Source of the DNA: an uncultured Clostridia bacterium
GTDB taxonomy: Bacteria; Bacillota; Clostridia; Christensenellales; Aristaeellaceae
Length of the DNA stretch: 8,897 nucleotides
NCBI GenBank assembly: GCA_944363005.1
Contig: CALVTV010000007.1
Location: 1 to 8,897 of the forward strand
Direction of reading: 5' to 3'
Positions 1-6,265 of this stretch are shown here, piece after piece (position 1 is the stretch's first letter; each line of letters opens with the position of its first letter). The notes under the pieces were generated by a model. It was not told the origin of the DNA. It did no database searches and saw nothing but the letters and a program-made list of their open reading frames with translations. The position numbers were made by a program, and so were the translations under genes.

Positions 1-824
1 AGGCGCTCGGGCCAGCTCATCGCATAGAGAATCGGCAGGCGCATATCCGGCGTGCCCAGCTGCGCGATGACCGCGCCGTCCGCATATTCGACCATAGAGT
101 GTATGATGCTCTGCGGATGAATCAGCACGTCGATTTTCTCCGCCGGCATGTCAAAGAGCCAGCGCGCCTCGATCACCTCGAGCGCCTTGTTCATCATCGA
201 CGCGGAATCGATGGTGATCTTGCGGCCCATATTCCAGTTGGGGTGCTTGAGCGCCTGTTCCTTGGTCGCTTTCATGATGTCCTCTGCTTTCCATGTGCGG
301 AACGGTCCACCGCTGGCCGTCAGGATCAACCGCCGCGGCGAATTGCCCTGCGCACCCTGCAAGCACTGAAAGATGGCGCTATGCTCACTGTCCACAGGCA
401 AAAGCGGATGCCCCGCCCGCTTCGCCGCCGCCGTTACCAGCTCACCGCCGGCAACAAGGGGCTCTTTGTTCGCCAAAAGCACGCGCTTACCGCACGCAAG
501 CGCTTCCATCACGGCCGTCAGTCCTACAACCCCCACCACGGATACCAGCACATCGTCCGCATCGCACGCGCGCACCACGCGCGTGAGCACGTCTTCGCCA
601 AACATCCACTGGCAGGTATGACGGATGTCCTCCGGTATTTCCCGGGGTTCGACTGTCAACGCCGCAATCTGCGGACGAAATGCGCGCACCTGCTCAAAGA
701 GCTTTTCGCTGGAGGTATGCGCAACCAGCGCCGTCACAGCAAAGCGATCCCGATGCCGCGCGGCAACGTCCAGAGCCTGTGTACCGATGGAGCCGGTTGA
801 ACCGAGAATAGCCAGTTTACGCAT
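1..824 (-). CDS. dxr: 1-deoxy-D-xylulose-5-phosphate reductoisomerase, C-terminus cut by window edge
   Basis: Dxr (IspC) is the cytosolic enzyme that rearranges and reduces 1-deoxy-D-xylulose 5-phosphate to 2-C-methyl-D-erythritol 4-phosphate with NADPH, the first committed step of the MEP isoprenoid pathway. The 274 visible residues show the NADPH-binding loop GSTGSIG (8-14), LANKEPL (117-123), metal ligands in DSEH (145-148), the substrate loop TASGGPFR (169-176), HPNWNMGRK (194-202), the run from DSASMMNK to EVIEA (206-220) and the IHPQSIIHS segment (235-243). All match the family in order. The frame stays open to base 1, so roughly the last 110 residues (helical C-terminal domain) lie outside the window. 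The ATG at 822-824 has a GGAGG site 6 nt upstream and lies 17 nt after the cdsA stop. It is the last visible gene of the frr-uppS-cdsA-dxr run. I see no frameshift. Confidence 0.97.
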   Translation of the reverse strand, partial: MRKLAILGSTGSIGTQALDVAARHRDRFAVTALVAHTSSEKLFEQVRAFRPQIAALTVEPREIPEDIRHTCQWMFGEDVLTRVVRACDADDVLVSVVGVVGLTAVMEALACGKRVLLANKEPLVAGGELVTAAAKRAGHPLLPVDSEHSAIFQCLQGAQGNSPRRLILTASGGPFRTWKAEDIMKATKEQALKHPNWNMGRKITIDSASMMNKALEVIEARWLFDMPAEKIDVLIHPQSIIHSMVEYADGAVIAQLGTPDMRLPILYAMSWPER

Positions 825-841
825 CGTTTTCCTCCGTATTC

Positions 842-1648
842 TCACAAAAGTAGGGTATAGCAGTACAACACAATGAGCGTGAAAATGACGCTGTCAAAGC
901 GATCCATCACGCCCCCATGTCCGGGGAATATCCGCCCATAATCCTTGATACCGCTATAGCGTTTGAGCAAAGAAGCTGTCAAATCGCCGATTTCGCCCGC
1001 ATACGACCCCAGTAAGCCGAGCAGAAGTGTCGCCGGAATTCCGGGCATCGCCATGTGAAATCCATAGACAAACACCCCGCGGCAGAGCAATGCGACAACC
1101 GTGCCGCCCAGAAGCCCAAAGAATGCCCCTTCAACCGTCTTGTTCGGGCTGATTGCCGGGCAAAGTTTGTGCTTGCCGAATCGCTTACCCCCAAAGTACG
1201 CAAACGCATCCCCGCCATACGCGATGGCGAACGCCATGGTAATCAGCGCGATGCCCGGCACATTGCCATAGGTGGCATTCATCATCATCATGAACATGGA
1301 CATCGGAAGCAAGCAGGTAAAGAGCGGATAAACCGTAGCCGCCGCATTGGGAAACGTCGGTTTGGGACTGAGGATGACCCCGCAGATGGAAACTCCCATC
1401 GCAGCAGCCACGAGCAGTAGCGGATCGAGCACGCCCATCACGCGGCTGAGCGGCCACATAATGACAGCCGCGCCGTATCCTCCCCACGTGCAAATCACAT
1501 ATCCTGCCTTTTTGAGCGCCCGATAACACTCAAAGAGCGCAATCACCGTCAGGATTGCGATGGTCAGTTCCGCAAACCAACCGCGCACGATCAAGACAAA
1601 GATCAGAAACGGAATACCGATTGCCGCTGTGATCAGTCGCGTCTTCAT
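842..1648 (-). CDS. cdsA: Phosphatidate cytidylyltransferase (CDP-diacylglycerol synthase)
   Basis: This integral membrane enzyme makes CDP-diacylglycerol from phosphatidic acid and CTP, the branch point for bacterial phospholipids. The 268-residue protein is almost entirely hydrophobic, with about seven or eight membrane segments. Near its C-terminus it carries the full CdsA signature: SLLKRYSGIKDYGR followed by FPGHGGVMDRFD, which holds the conserved Lys, Asp and HGG-x-x-DR-x-D residues. The middle has the usual GGDAFAYFGGKRFGKHKL and SPNKTVEG blocks. I chose the ATG at 1646-1648 because AGAAGG lies 5 nt upstream. A GTG at 1670-1672 would add eight residues and overlap the uppS stop as GTGA, but it has only a weak ribosome binding site. 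Either way the gene follows uppS with almost no gap and precedes dxr by 17 nt, which implies one transcript. Confidence 0.96.
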   Translation of the reverse strand: MKTRLITAAIGIPFLIFVLIVRGWFAELTIAILTVIALFECYRALKKAGYVICTWGGYGAAVIMWPLSRVMGVLDPLLLVAAAMGVSICGVILSPKPTFPNAAATVYPLFTCLLPMSMFMMMMNATYGNVPGIALITMAFAIAYGGDAFAYFGGKRFGKHKLCPAISPNKTVEGAFFGLLGGTVVALLCRGVFVYGFHMAMPGIPATLLLGLLGSYAGEIGDLTASLLKRYSGIKDYGRIFPGHGGVMDRFDSVIFTLIVLYCYTLLL

Positions 1649-1668
1649 AAATACCTTCTTTCCAATTT

Positions 1669-2427
1669 TCACACCCCGCCAAACCGGCGGTTTCGCTTTG
1701 CGTACGAAAGCAGTGCTTCATCATAAGCTTTTTGGTCAAAATCGGGCCAGAGTATGTCCGTCTTGTAGAACTCCGCATACGCGCACTGATAGAGCAGAAA
1801 ATTGCTCAATCGCATTTCCCCGCTCGTGCGAATGATCAAGTCCACCTCCGGTAAGCCGCTGGTATACAACTCCCCGGCAAAAACATCCATGGAAATCTCC
1901 TCGGGGGACAGCTCGCCGGCGGCAACGCGCTTGGCCAACTTGCGGGCAGCCCAAACGATCTCCTGCCGTCCGCCATAGTTAAGCGCTATGTTCAGCTGAA
2001 GCCCCGTGTTCTCCCGTGTGCGCGCCATGGCAGCATGCAACGCCGCCTGCTGACGCTCCAACCCCTTGGGCATGGCGTCGATATCGCCCAGAATTCGGAT
2101 GCGCACATGCTCGCGATGCAATTCCTCCAGCTCCTTGGTAAAGTACTCAAGCAGCAAGCCCATCAGCGCGCCGACTTCCTCCACGGACCGTTTCCAGTTC
2201 TCCGTAGAAAAAGCGTAAATCGTCAACGCCTCTATGCCCAGGTCGCTGGAATGACGAATGATCTCCCGAAGCGCCTCGACACCGGCCTTGTGTCCGAATG
2301 TGCGCGGCATCCCTCTGCGCTGCGCCCAACGCCCATTGCCATCCATGATGATCGCCACATGCCGGGGCAGATTTTCCTTTCGCAGTTCTGTTTGCTTGCC
2401 CAACTCATCCTTACCGAAAAACGCCAT
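1669..2427 (-). CDS. uppS: Undecaprenyl diphosphate synthase (cis-prenyltransferase)
   Basis: UppS adds isopentenyl diphosphate units in cis to farnesyl diphosphate, giving the C55 lipid carrier for peptidoglycan and other wall polymers. The 252-residue protein has all five family regions: HVAIIMDGNGRWA with the catalytic Asp at 29, GHKAG (45-49), YAFSTENWKR (71-80), LNIALNYGGRQEI (145-157), and DLIIRTSGEMRLSNFLLYQ (196-214) whose two Arg bind the homoallylic pyrophosphate. WPDF closes the C-terminus. I chose the ATG at 2425-2427 because AAGGGG sits 6 nt upstream. An in-frame ATG at 2476-2478 would add 17 residues but lies inside a stable hairpin and has no ribosome binding site. The stop overlaps a possible GTG start of cdsA. 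Dxr, two genes downstream, feeds the pathway that supplies its substrates. Confidence 0.97.
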   Translation of the reverse strand: MAFFGKDELGKQTELRKENLPRHVAIIMDGNGRWAQRRGMPRTFGHKAGVEALREIIRHSSDLGIEALTIYAFSTENWKRSVEEVGALMGLLLEYFTKELEELHREHVRIRILGDIDAMPKGLERQQAALHAAMARTRENTGLQLNIALNYGGRQEIVWAARKLAKRVAAGELSPEEISMDVFAGELYTSGLPEVDLIIRTSGEMRLSNFLLYQCAYAEFYKTDILWPDFDQKAYDEALLSYAKRNRRFGGV

Positions 2428-2443
2428 CGCTATCCCCTTGTCC

Positions 2444-2457
2444 GCGCCTTGCGGCGC
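2444..2457 (-). promoter_or_regulatory. Short GCAA-tetraloop hairpin upstream of the uppS ribosome binding site
   Basis: On the minus strand GCGCC-GCAA-GGCGC forms a perfect five-base-pair stem capped by a GNRA-type tetraloop. It ends just upstream of the AAGGGG ribosome binding site of uppS and just downstream of the larger hairpin at 2465-2514. Together the two make the 5' side of uppS strongly structured. It may affect uppS translation or mRNA stability, which is inference. Confidence 0.4.
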
Positions 2458-2464
2458 ATATGCC

Positions 2465-2514
2465 AGGAAAGCGGGCATCGCGGAGCGAAGCCCCGCCGAA
2501 ACCCGCTTTTTCCT
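2465..2514 (-). promoter_or_regulatory. Large hairpin in the spacer before uppS
   Basis: As read on the minus strand, AAAGCGGG (2509-2502) pairs with CCCGCTTT (2475-2468). The stem continues outward as AGG/CCT past a two-base bulge. Nested inside, GCGGGGC (2496-2490) pairs with GCTCCGC (2486-2480) through one G-U pair around a three-base loop. Only three Ts and then CC follow on the minus strand, so this is a poor intrinsic terminator in the gene direction. The plus strand has TTTTT after the stem but no gene to terminate. It could be a weak attenuator, an RNA-stability or processing element between the frr unit and the uppS unit, or a dispersed repeat copy. The structure is seen directly and the role is inferred. 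Confidence 0.55.
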
Positions 2515-2540
2515 CAGTATGATGATACGCTACCGACAAC

Positions 2541-2756
2541 TCAATCCCTGCTGGAACCGGCCAGTTTCTCCTCCAGCGGATCGCAAAACAACGCGACGGT
2601 CAATTCGTCATCGGAAGCCGCTACCACGCGCCAAATGCCGTTTGTCTCCTGATGCCGGTTAGGGGCGCTGGTCGTCCTTACATGCGGGCAAACGCCTTCA
2701 GCCTGAAGGCGAGCGCGCGCTGTATCCAGATCCAGCCCCAACAAATCCAGCCTCAT
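2541..2756 (-). CDS. Small uncharacterised protein coupled to frr, PASTA-like pattern
   Basis: This 71-residue protein has no function I can name. Its ATG overlaps the frr stop as ATGA, and a GGAGG site lies 4 nt upstream (2761-2765) inside the end of frr. Both support real, coupled translation. The sequence opens with LGLDLDTARARLQAEG (6-21), then a variable stretch, then WRVVAASDDELTVALF (42-57). This pattern of a GLxLxxAxxxLxxxG helix followed by an RVV strand and an LTVA strand resembles a single PASTA-type unit or other small alpha/beta modules. It has no signal peptide, membrane segment or catalytic motif, so it is probably cytosolic. Two cysteines (23 and 58) are isolated. The similarity is my pattern reading and is not a proven family match. 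Its place between frr and uppS suggests a link to translation or envelope growth, but that is only context. Confidence 0.72.
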   Translation of the reverse strand: MRLDLLGLDLDTARARLQAEGVCPHVRTTSAPNRHQETNGIWRVVAASDDELTVALFCDPLEEKLAGSSRD

Positions 2757-3316
2757 TTGACCTCCATGATTTCCTTTTCCTTGTCCGCCGTGATCTTGTC
2801 AATGTCCTTGATATTGGCGTCGGTCAGCTTTTGAATGGCCTCCTCGGCTTTCTTCTGATCGTCCTCGGTGATCTCGCTGTTCTTCTTCAATTTCTTGATC
2901 TGATCCACGGCGTCGCGGCGAATGGAGCGAATGGCTACTTTGCTTTCCTCCGCCGTCTTGCGCACCAGCTTGGTCAGCTCTTTGCGGCGCTCTTCCGTCA
3001 GCTCCGGCAGCATGAGGCGAATCACCTTGCCGTCGTTGGAAGGCGTCAGGCCCAGATCACTGGCCTGAATGGCGCGGGAGATGTCCTTGACCATCTTGGC
3101 ATCCCACGGATTGATCTGCAATACGCGCGGTTCCGGCGCGGAAATGTTGGCGACGCTCTTAAGTGGCGTAGGCGTGCCATAGTAATCAACCGTAATCCGG
3201 TCGAGCAGCTGCGGATTGGCGCGTCCGGCGCGGATGGCCATCAAATCGGCGCGCAGAACGTCCTTGGTTTTTTCCATCTTGACCTTGGCATTATCCTGAA
3301 TCTTCTTCGTCGGCAT
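2753..3316 (-). CDS. frr: Ribosome recycling factor
   Basis: RRF works with EF-G after termination to split the post-termination ribosome and free it from mRNA. At 187 residues the protein has the usual length (about 185). Family blocks are present: the N-terminal helix ending in LMAIRAGRANPQLLDRI, the YYGTPTPL strand that opens the small beta domain, APEPRVLQINPWD, SNDGKVIRLMLPELTEERRKEL, the VAIRSIRRDA helix and the long charged C-terminal helix. The ATG at 3314-3316 has GGAGG 7 nt upstream. Unlike the common arrangement, frr does not directly follow pyrH: a terminator and a 290-nt spacer intervene and frr has its own predicted promoter at 3399-3428. Its TGA overlaps the ATG of a small downstream gene, which suggests translational coupling. 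Confidence 0.97.
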   Translation of the reverse strand: MPTKKIQDNAKVKMEKTKDVLRADLMAIRAGRANPQLLDRITVDYYGTPTPLKSVANISAPEPRVLQINPWDAKMVKDISRAIQASDLGLTPSNDGKVIRLMLPELTEERRKELTKLVRKTAEESKVAIRSIRRDAVDQIKKLKKNSEITEDDQKKAEEAIQKLTDANIKDIDKITADKEKEIMEVK

Positions 3317-3398
3317 AAAGAAGCCTCCCCAATATGATGTTCTGAAACGCTCGCGGCATGCAAAGGATTGTCGCCGCAGGAGTCGAAACGTTTTCTAT

Positions 3399-3428
3399 AT
3401 TTTACCCTACAATGCATACCTTTGGCAA
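3399..3428 (-). promoter_or_regulatory. Predicted sigma-A promoter for frr
   Basis: On the minus strand TTGCCA (3428-3423) is followed after 18 bp by TAAAAT (3404-3399). Transcription would start near 3392, leaving a leader of about 75 nt before the frr ATG. That leader can form a five-pair GCGGC/GCCGC stem (3377-3373 with 3357-3353). The promoter sits downstream of the pyrH terminator, so it can explain how frr and the following genes are expressed. Confidence 0.72.
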
Positions 3429-3564
3429 GCTTTTTTGCACAATTCCCGTAAAGGCCTCACTCTAAAGCAGAAATTTTCTCATGCTACGCAAACGCAGAAA
3501 GTTTCCCCCAATCGCTCACACGTTCAGCTTCCCGATTTTCACGTCCCGTTATCCCTTTTTCATC
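3429..3564 (-). other. Intergenic spacer between the pyrH terminator and the frr promoter
   Basis: This stretch between two genes is AT-richer than its surroundings. I see no coding frame with a ribosome binding site, no tRNA and no clear repeat. It most likely acts as spacer and upstream promoter DNA for frr. Confidence 0.5.
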
Positions 3565-3600
3565 AAAAAACGCCGGAAAGCTCCTCAAAGCTCTCCGGCG
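3565..3600 (-). terminator. Intrinsic terminator after pyrH
   Basis: On the minus strand a 12-bp stem, CGCCGGAGAGCT with AGCTTTCCGGCG (one G-T pair), closes a six-base loop and is followed directly by six Ts. It lies 5 bp after the pyrH stop. This is a textbook Rho-independent terminator and separates pyrH from frr. Confidence 0.93.
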
Positions 3601-3605
3601 CTCGA

Positions 3606-4316
3606 TTACGGATGTACGTTCGTGCCCATCGGGTCGCCCTCGATGACACGCAGGATGTTCTGCGGATCGTCCAGGCCGAATACGCGAATGGAAGGCACCT
3701 TGTTTTCGCGGCAGATGGTGATCGCCGCTGCATCCATCACCTTCAGGTCGCGCTCCTGCACCTGCAAATAGGTCAGATCCTTGAGCAGCTTGGCATTGGG
3801 GTTGAGGCGCGGGTCGCTGTCGTAAACACCATCCACATTCTTGGCCAGCAGGATGGCGTCCGCGCCGATCTCCACAGCGCGAAGCGCAGCAGCCGTATCC
3901 GTCGAGAAGAACGGGTTGCCCGTGCCGCAGGCGAAGATGACAACCCGGCCCTTTTCCAAATGGCGCACCGCGCGACGATAGGTGTACGGCTCGCAGAACC
4001 GGTTCATCTCCACCGCAGACATCACGCGCGTGGGGATGCCCAGGCGCTCAATGGCGTCCTGCATGGCAATGCTGTTGATGGCTGTGCCCAGCATGCCCAT
4101 GTGGTCGGCATTGATGGCCGTCATCTTGGCCGCGGGGCCCTGACGGCCGCGCCAGATGTTGCCCGCGCCGATGACGATCGCGATCTCCGTACCGGTCTCA
4201 TGCAACTTGCCAATGATGGCAGCTACGCGGTCGATCTGCTCAAAATCGAACAAGCGGCCGTTTTCGCCCAACGCTTCACCGCTCAGTTTGATGAGTACTC
4301 GCTTGTACTTGGCCAT
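3606..4316 (-). CDS. pyrH: UMP kinase (uridylate kinase)
   Basis: PyrH phosphorylates UMP to UDP with ATP in pyrimidine nucleotide synthesis. The bacterial enzyme is a cytosolic hexamer of the amino acid kinase fold. The 236-residue protein has the usual length. It shows KLSGEAL (10-16), the glycine loop IGAGNIWRG (49-57), DHMGMLGTAINS (71-82) at the UMP site, and the C-terminal ATP-site block GTGNPFFSTDTAA (131-143) with AKNVDGVYDSDPR (158-170). The glycine loop reads GAGN where many homologues have GGGN, probably a neutral change. I chose the ATG at 4314-4316 because GGAGG lies 8 nt upstream. An ATG eight codons earlier has no such site and would precede the conserved MAKYKR start. No promoter is visible between the tsf terminator and this gene, so expression probably depends on readthrough. 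Confidence 0.97.
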   Translation of the reverse strand: MAKYKRVLIKLSGEALGENGRLFDFEQIDRVAAIIGKLHETGTEIAIVIGAGNIWRGRQGPAAKMTAINADHMGMLGTAINSIAMQDAIERLGIPTRVMSAVEMNRFCEPYTYRRAVRHLEKGRVVIFACGTGNPFFSTDTAAALRAVEIGADAILLAKNVDGVYDSDPRLNPNAKLLKDLTYLQVQERDLKVMDAAAITICRENKVPSIRVFGLDDPQNILRVIEGDPMGTNVHP

Positions 4317-4352
4317 AGTAAAGTCCTCCTCGTCCCACATTGCTGATGGCTC

Positions 4353-4382
4353 AAAAAAGGGACATGCACACCGGCATGTCCC
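4353..4382 (-). terminator. Intrinsic terminator or attenuator between tsf and pyrH
   Basis: On the minus strand GGGACATGC (4382-4374) pairs perfectly with GCATGTCCC (4367-4359) around a six-base loop, followed by six Ts. It starts 13 nt after the tsf stop and ends 36 nt before the pyrH start. It should end part or most of the rpsB-tsf transcripts. As no promoter for pyrH is evident behind it, partial readthrough is likely. Confidence 0.9.
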
Positions 4383-4395
4383 TGTTCGAAGCCAA

Positions 4396-5307
4396 TTACT
4401 TCTTCATCTTGGCCTGCTCGGCAGCGATGTCGGCAGCCAGATTGTCCTGGCGCTTCTCCAGGCCCTCGCCGCGCTCAAAGCGCACGAAGCGGACAACGTC
4501 GCACTTGCCGCCCAGCATCTTGGCCACGTTGATGTCCGGATCCTTGACGAAAGGCTGCTCCAGGAGGCAGACTTCCTTGTAATACTTCTCGATACGGCCC
4601 TCGACCATGCGCTCCACGATCTTCGCCGGCTTGCCCTCGTTGAGAGCCTGCTGGGTGAGCACCTCGCGCTCCTTCTCCAGGTTGCCGGTCGGAACCTCCT
4701 CGCGGCGCACAAACTGCGGGTTGGCCGCAGCGATATGCATGACCAGGTCATGGCTCATCGCCTTCACCTCATCGGTGACCTCGTCGCAAGCCAGCTCGAC
4801 CATGACGCCGATGCGGCCGCCCATGTGGCTGTAGATATCCACCAGGCCATGCTTCGCCTCAAAGCGGGCAAAACGGCGCAGGGAAATCTTCTCGCCGATG
4901 GCCGCAGTCGCCTCGCCGATCAGATCGTTGACGGTCTTGCTCTCATCCGCGTAGAACGGCTGCGCGAGCATTTCCTCAACGGTCGCCGGATTCTTGGCAG
5001 CGATGTGCTTGGCATAATCGCGGCAGAGCGCCTTGAAGTTGTCGGTGTTGGCAACAAAGTCGGTCTCGCAGTTGATCTCGACCACAACGCCCACGCCGCA
5101 CTCCGGGCAAACGTAGCAATCGACCATGCCCTCAGCAGCGATACGGCCAGCCTTCTTCGCCGCAGCGGCGAGGCCCTTCTCGCGCAGGAAGTCGATGGCC
5201 TTGTCCATATCGCCGTCGCAGTTGACGAGCGCCTTCTTGCAGTCCATCATGCCGGCGCCGGTGCGCTCACGCAGTTCCTTGACCAGAGCAGCAGTAATAT
5301 TCGCCAT
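4396..5307 (-). CDS. tsf: Translation elongation factor Ts
   Basis: EF-Ts exchanges GDP for GTP on EF-Tu. The 303-residue protein has the N-terminal UBA-like domain with LRERTGAGMMDCKKAL (12-27), the TDFV motif (82-85) whose Asp-Phe enters EF-Tu, a repeated core (second copy around HMGGRIGVMVEL) and a C-terminal EF-Tu-binding region. Residues 63-71 read DCYVCPECG, giving a Cys64-x2-Cys67-x2-Cys70 cluster plus Cys80. Other EF-Ts proteins usually have a glycine-containing, cysteine-free turn there, so this is unusual. The ATG at 5305-5307 has GGAGG 8 nt upstream. It follows rpsB by 35 nt, the almost universal rpsB-tsf pairing, and shares the rpsB promoter. A terminator follows it. Confidence 0.97.
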   Translation of the reverse strand: MANITAALVKELRERTGAGMMDCKKALVNCDGDMDKAIDFLREKGLAAAAKKAGRIAAEGMVDCYVCPECGVGVVVEINCETDFVANTDNFKALCRDYAKHIAAKNPATVEEMLAQPFYADESKTVNDLIGEATAAIGEKISLRRFARFEAKHGLVDIYSHMGGRIGVMVELACDEVTDEVKAMSHDLVMHIAAANPQFVRREEVPTGNLEKEREVLTQQALNEGKPAKIVERMVEGRIEKYYKEVCLLEQPFVKDPDINVAKMLGGKCDVVRFVRFERGEGLEKRQDNLAADIAAEQAKMKK

Positions 5308-5342
5308 AACGGTTTCCTCCCGATTCTGATTGGTGATGTGAC

Positions 5343-6053
5343 TTACTTCGCCTCGGCGACTTCGGCCTGCTCGCCCTGCTTGCCCTCGAGCACGGCGTCC
5401 GCCATCTTGCCGGCGATCAGCTTGACCGCACGGATGGCATCGTCATTGCCCGGGATCACGTAGTCGATCTCGTCCGGATCGCAGTTGGTATCCACGATCG
5501 CCACAACCGGGATGCCCAGCGCGCGCGCTTCGGTCACGGCGATGTGCTCCTTGCGCGGATCCACCACGAACAGGCAGCCCGGCAGGTTCTTCATCTCGCG
5601 GATGCCGCCCAGGTTCTCGGTCAGCTTCTGGCGCTCAGCCATCAGCTTGATGACTTCCTTCTTGGGGAGCACCTCGAAATCGCCGCGCTCTTCCATCGCA
5701 TCGATGGCGTTCAGGCGCGCAATACGGGTCTTGATGGTGCGGAAGTTGGTGAGCATGCCGCCCAGCCAACGGTTATTGACATAGAACATGTTGCAGCGCT
5801 TGGCCTCGGACTCGATGGACTCCTGAGCCTGCTTCTTGGTGCCCACGAACAGGACGCTCTTGCCCTCCATCGCGACGCTGCGCACGAACGCATACGCCTC
5901 ATCGATCTTGCGAACGGTCTTCTGCAGGTCGATGATGTAGATGCCGTTGCGCTCCGTGAAGATGTACGGGGCCATTTTGGGGTTCCAGCGGCGGGTCTGG
6001 TGGCCAAAGTGCACACCGGCCTCGAGCAGCTGCTTCATAGAGATGACTGCCAT
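5343..6053 (-). CDS. rpsB: 30S ribosomal protein S2
   Basis: S2 is a late-assembling small-subunit protein near the mRNA exit region that is needed for S1 recruitment where S1 exists. The 236-residue protein has the typical N-terminus SMKQLLEAGVHFGHQTRRWNPKM, then IYIIDLQKT, VLFVGTKKQAQ, NNRWLGGMLTNF, the LPGCLFVVDPRKE block and the C-terminal PVVAIVDTNCDPD and IPGNDDAIRA motifs. The last 15 residues form an acidic, Ala/Glu-rich tail, common and variable in the family. The ATG at 6051-6053 has AAAGGAGG 9 nt upstream. It is the first gene after a strong promoter and a leader of about 100 nt, and is co-transcribed with tsf. Leader-mediated autoregulation by S2 is known in Escherichia coli. Here the structured leader makes it plausible but unproven. 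Confidence 0.98.
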   Translation of the reverse strand: MAVISMKQLLEAGVHFGHQTRRWNPKMAPYIFTERNGIYIIDLQKTVRKIDEAYAFVRSVAMEGKSVLFVGTKKQAQESIESEAKRCNMFYVNNRWLGGMLTNFRTIKTRIARLNAIDAMEERGDFEVLPKKEVIKLMAERQKLTENLGGIREMKNLPGCLFVVDPRKEHIAVTEARALGIPVVAIVDTNCDPDEIDYVIPGNDDAIRAVKLIAGKMADAVLEGKQGEQAEVAEAK

Positions 6054-6153
6054 GATGATTTTCCTCCTTTAATATAAACCCTCCCTGAGCCCTCCGATTG
6101 CGCGGACCGGCACGCCGGCAGGACGCACAAAAACAGGCGCAGGTGCGTTTTCC
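6054..6153 (-). promoter_or_regulatory. rpsB 5' leader with candidate regulatory structure
   Basis: The transcript before rpsB is about 100 nt long. It contains ACGCAC/GTGCGT (6148-6143 with 6128-6123), a six-pair stem with a 14-nt loop, then a small CCGG/CCGG hairpin (6118-6107). Three purine-rich anti-ribosome matches follow: GGAGG at 6095-6091, GGGAGGG at 6085-6079 and the true site at 6067-6063. No leader peptide start is present after the first two. The structure is compatible with an S2-binding autoregulatory site, but I cannot match it to a named class. Confidence 0.45.
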
Positions 6154-6158
6154 GTAAG

Positions 6159-6187
6159 ATCATACCATACCATGCCCGAAAATGCAA
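6159..6187 (-). promoter_or_regulatory. Extended -10 sigma-A promoter for rpsB-tsf
   Basis: On the minus strand TTGCAT (6187-6182) is followed after 17 bp by TATGAT (6164-6159). The -10 is preceded by TGG, giving an extended -10 element. Initiation is expected around 6153-6152. It lies about 20 bp downstream of the rnpB terminator, so rpsB is uncoupled from rnpB. Confidence 0.88.
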
Positions 6188-6207
6188 GAGAAATGTGGGT
6201 TTTTATG

Positions 6208-6250
6208 AAAAAAAGCGCGCTCAGGCGCGAACAACTCGCTCCGAGCGCGT
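6208..6250 (-). terminator. Intrinsic terminator after rnpB
   Basis: On the minus strand CGCGCTC (6249-6243) pairs with GAGCGCG (6222-6216), continuing inward as GG/CC and GCGA/TCGC with one bulge and one mismatch, and is followed by seven Ts. It lies about 16 nt beyond the expected RNase P RNA 3' end and is the clear stop signal for that transcript. Confidence 0.9.
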
Positions 6251-6265
6251 GAAAAGTCCTAAAAA

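Noticed and set aside
99..800. 233-codon plus-strand open frame
   Set aside because: It is antisense to dxr, whose minus-strand frame is fully supported by conserved motifs.
2428..2478. Seventeen-residue N-terminal extension of UppS from the ATG at 2478
   Set aside because: The ATG is buried in a hairpin with no ribosome binding site, while the ATG at 2427 has AAGGGG at 6 nt.
2465..2514. Classic Rho-independent terminator before uppS on the minus strand
   Set aside because: The stem is good but is followed by only TTTCC on the coding strand, so it is reported as a hairpin of unknown role.
3435..4346. 303-codon plus-strand open frame
   Set aside because: It is a shadow of pyrH and runs through the pyrH terminator. 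It has no ribosome binding site and low-complexity composition.
4156..5463. 435-codon plus-strand open frame
   Set aside because: It lies opposite tsf and parts of pyrH and rpsB. It has no ribosome binding site and no motif. Long antisense frames are expected from the codon bias of GC-rich genes.
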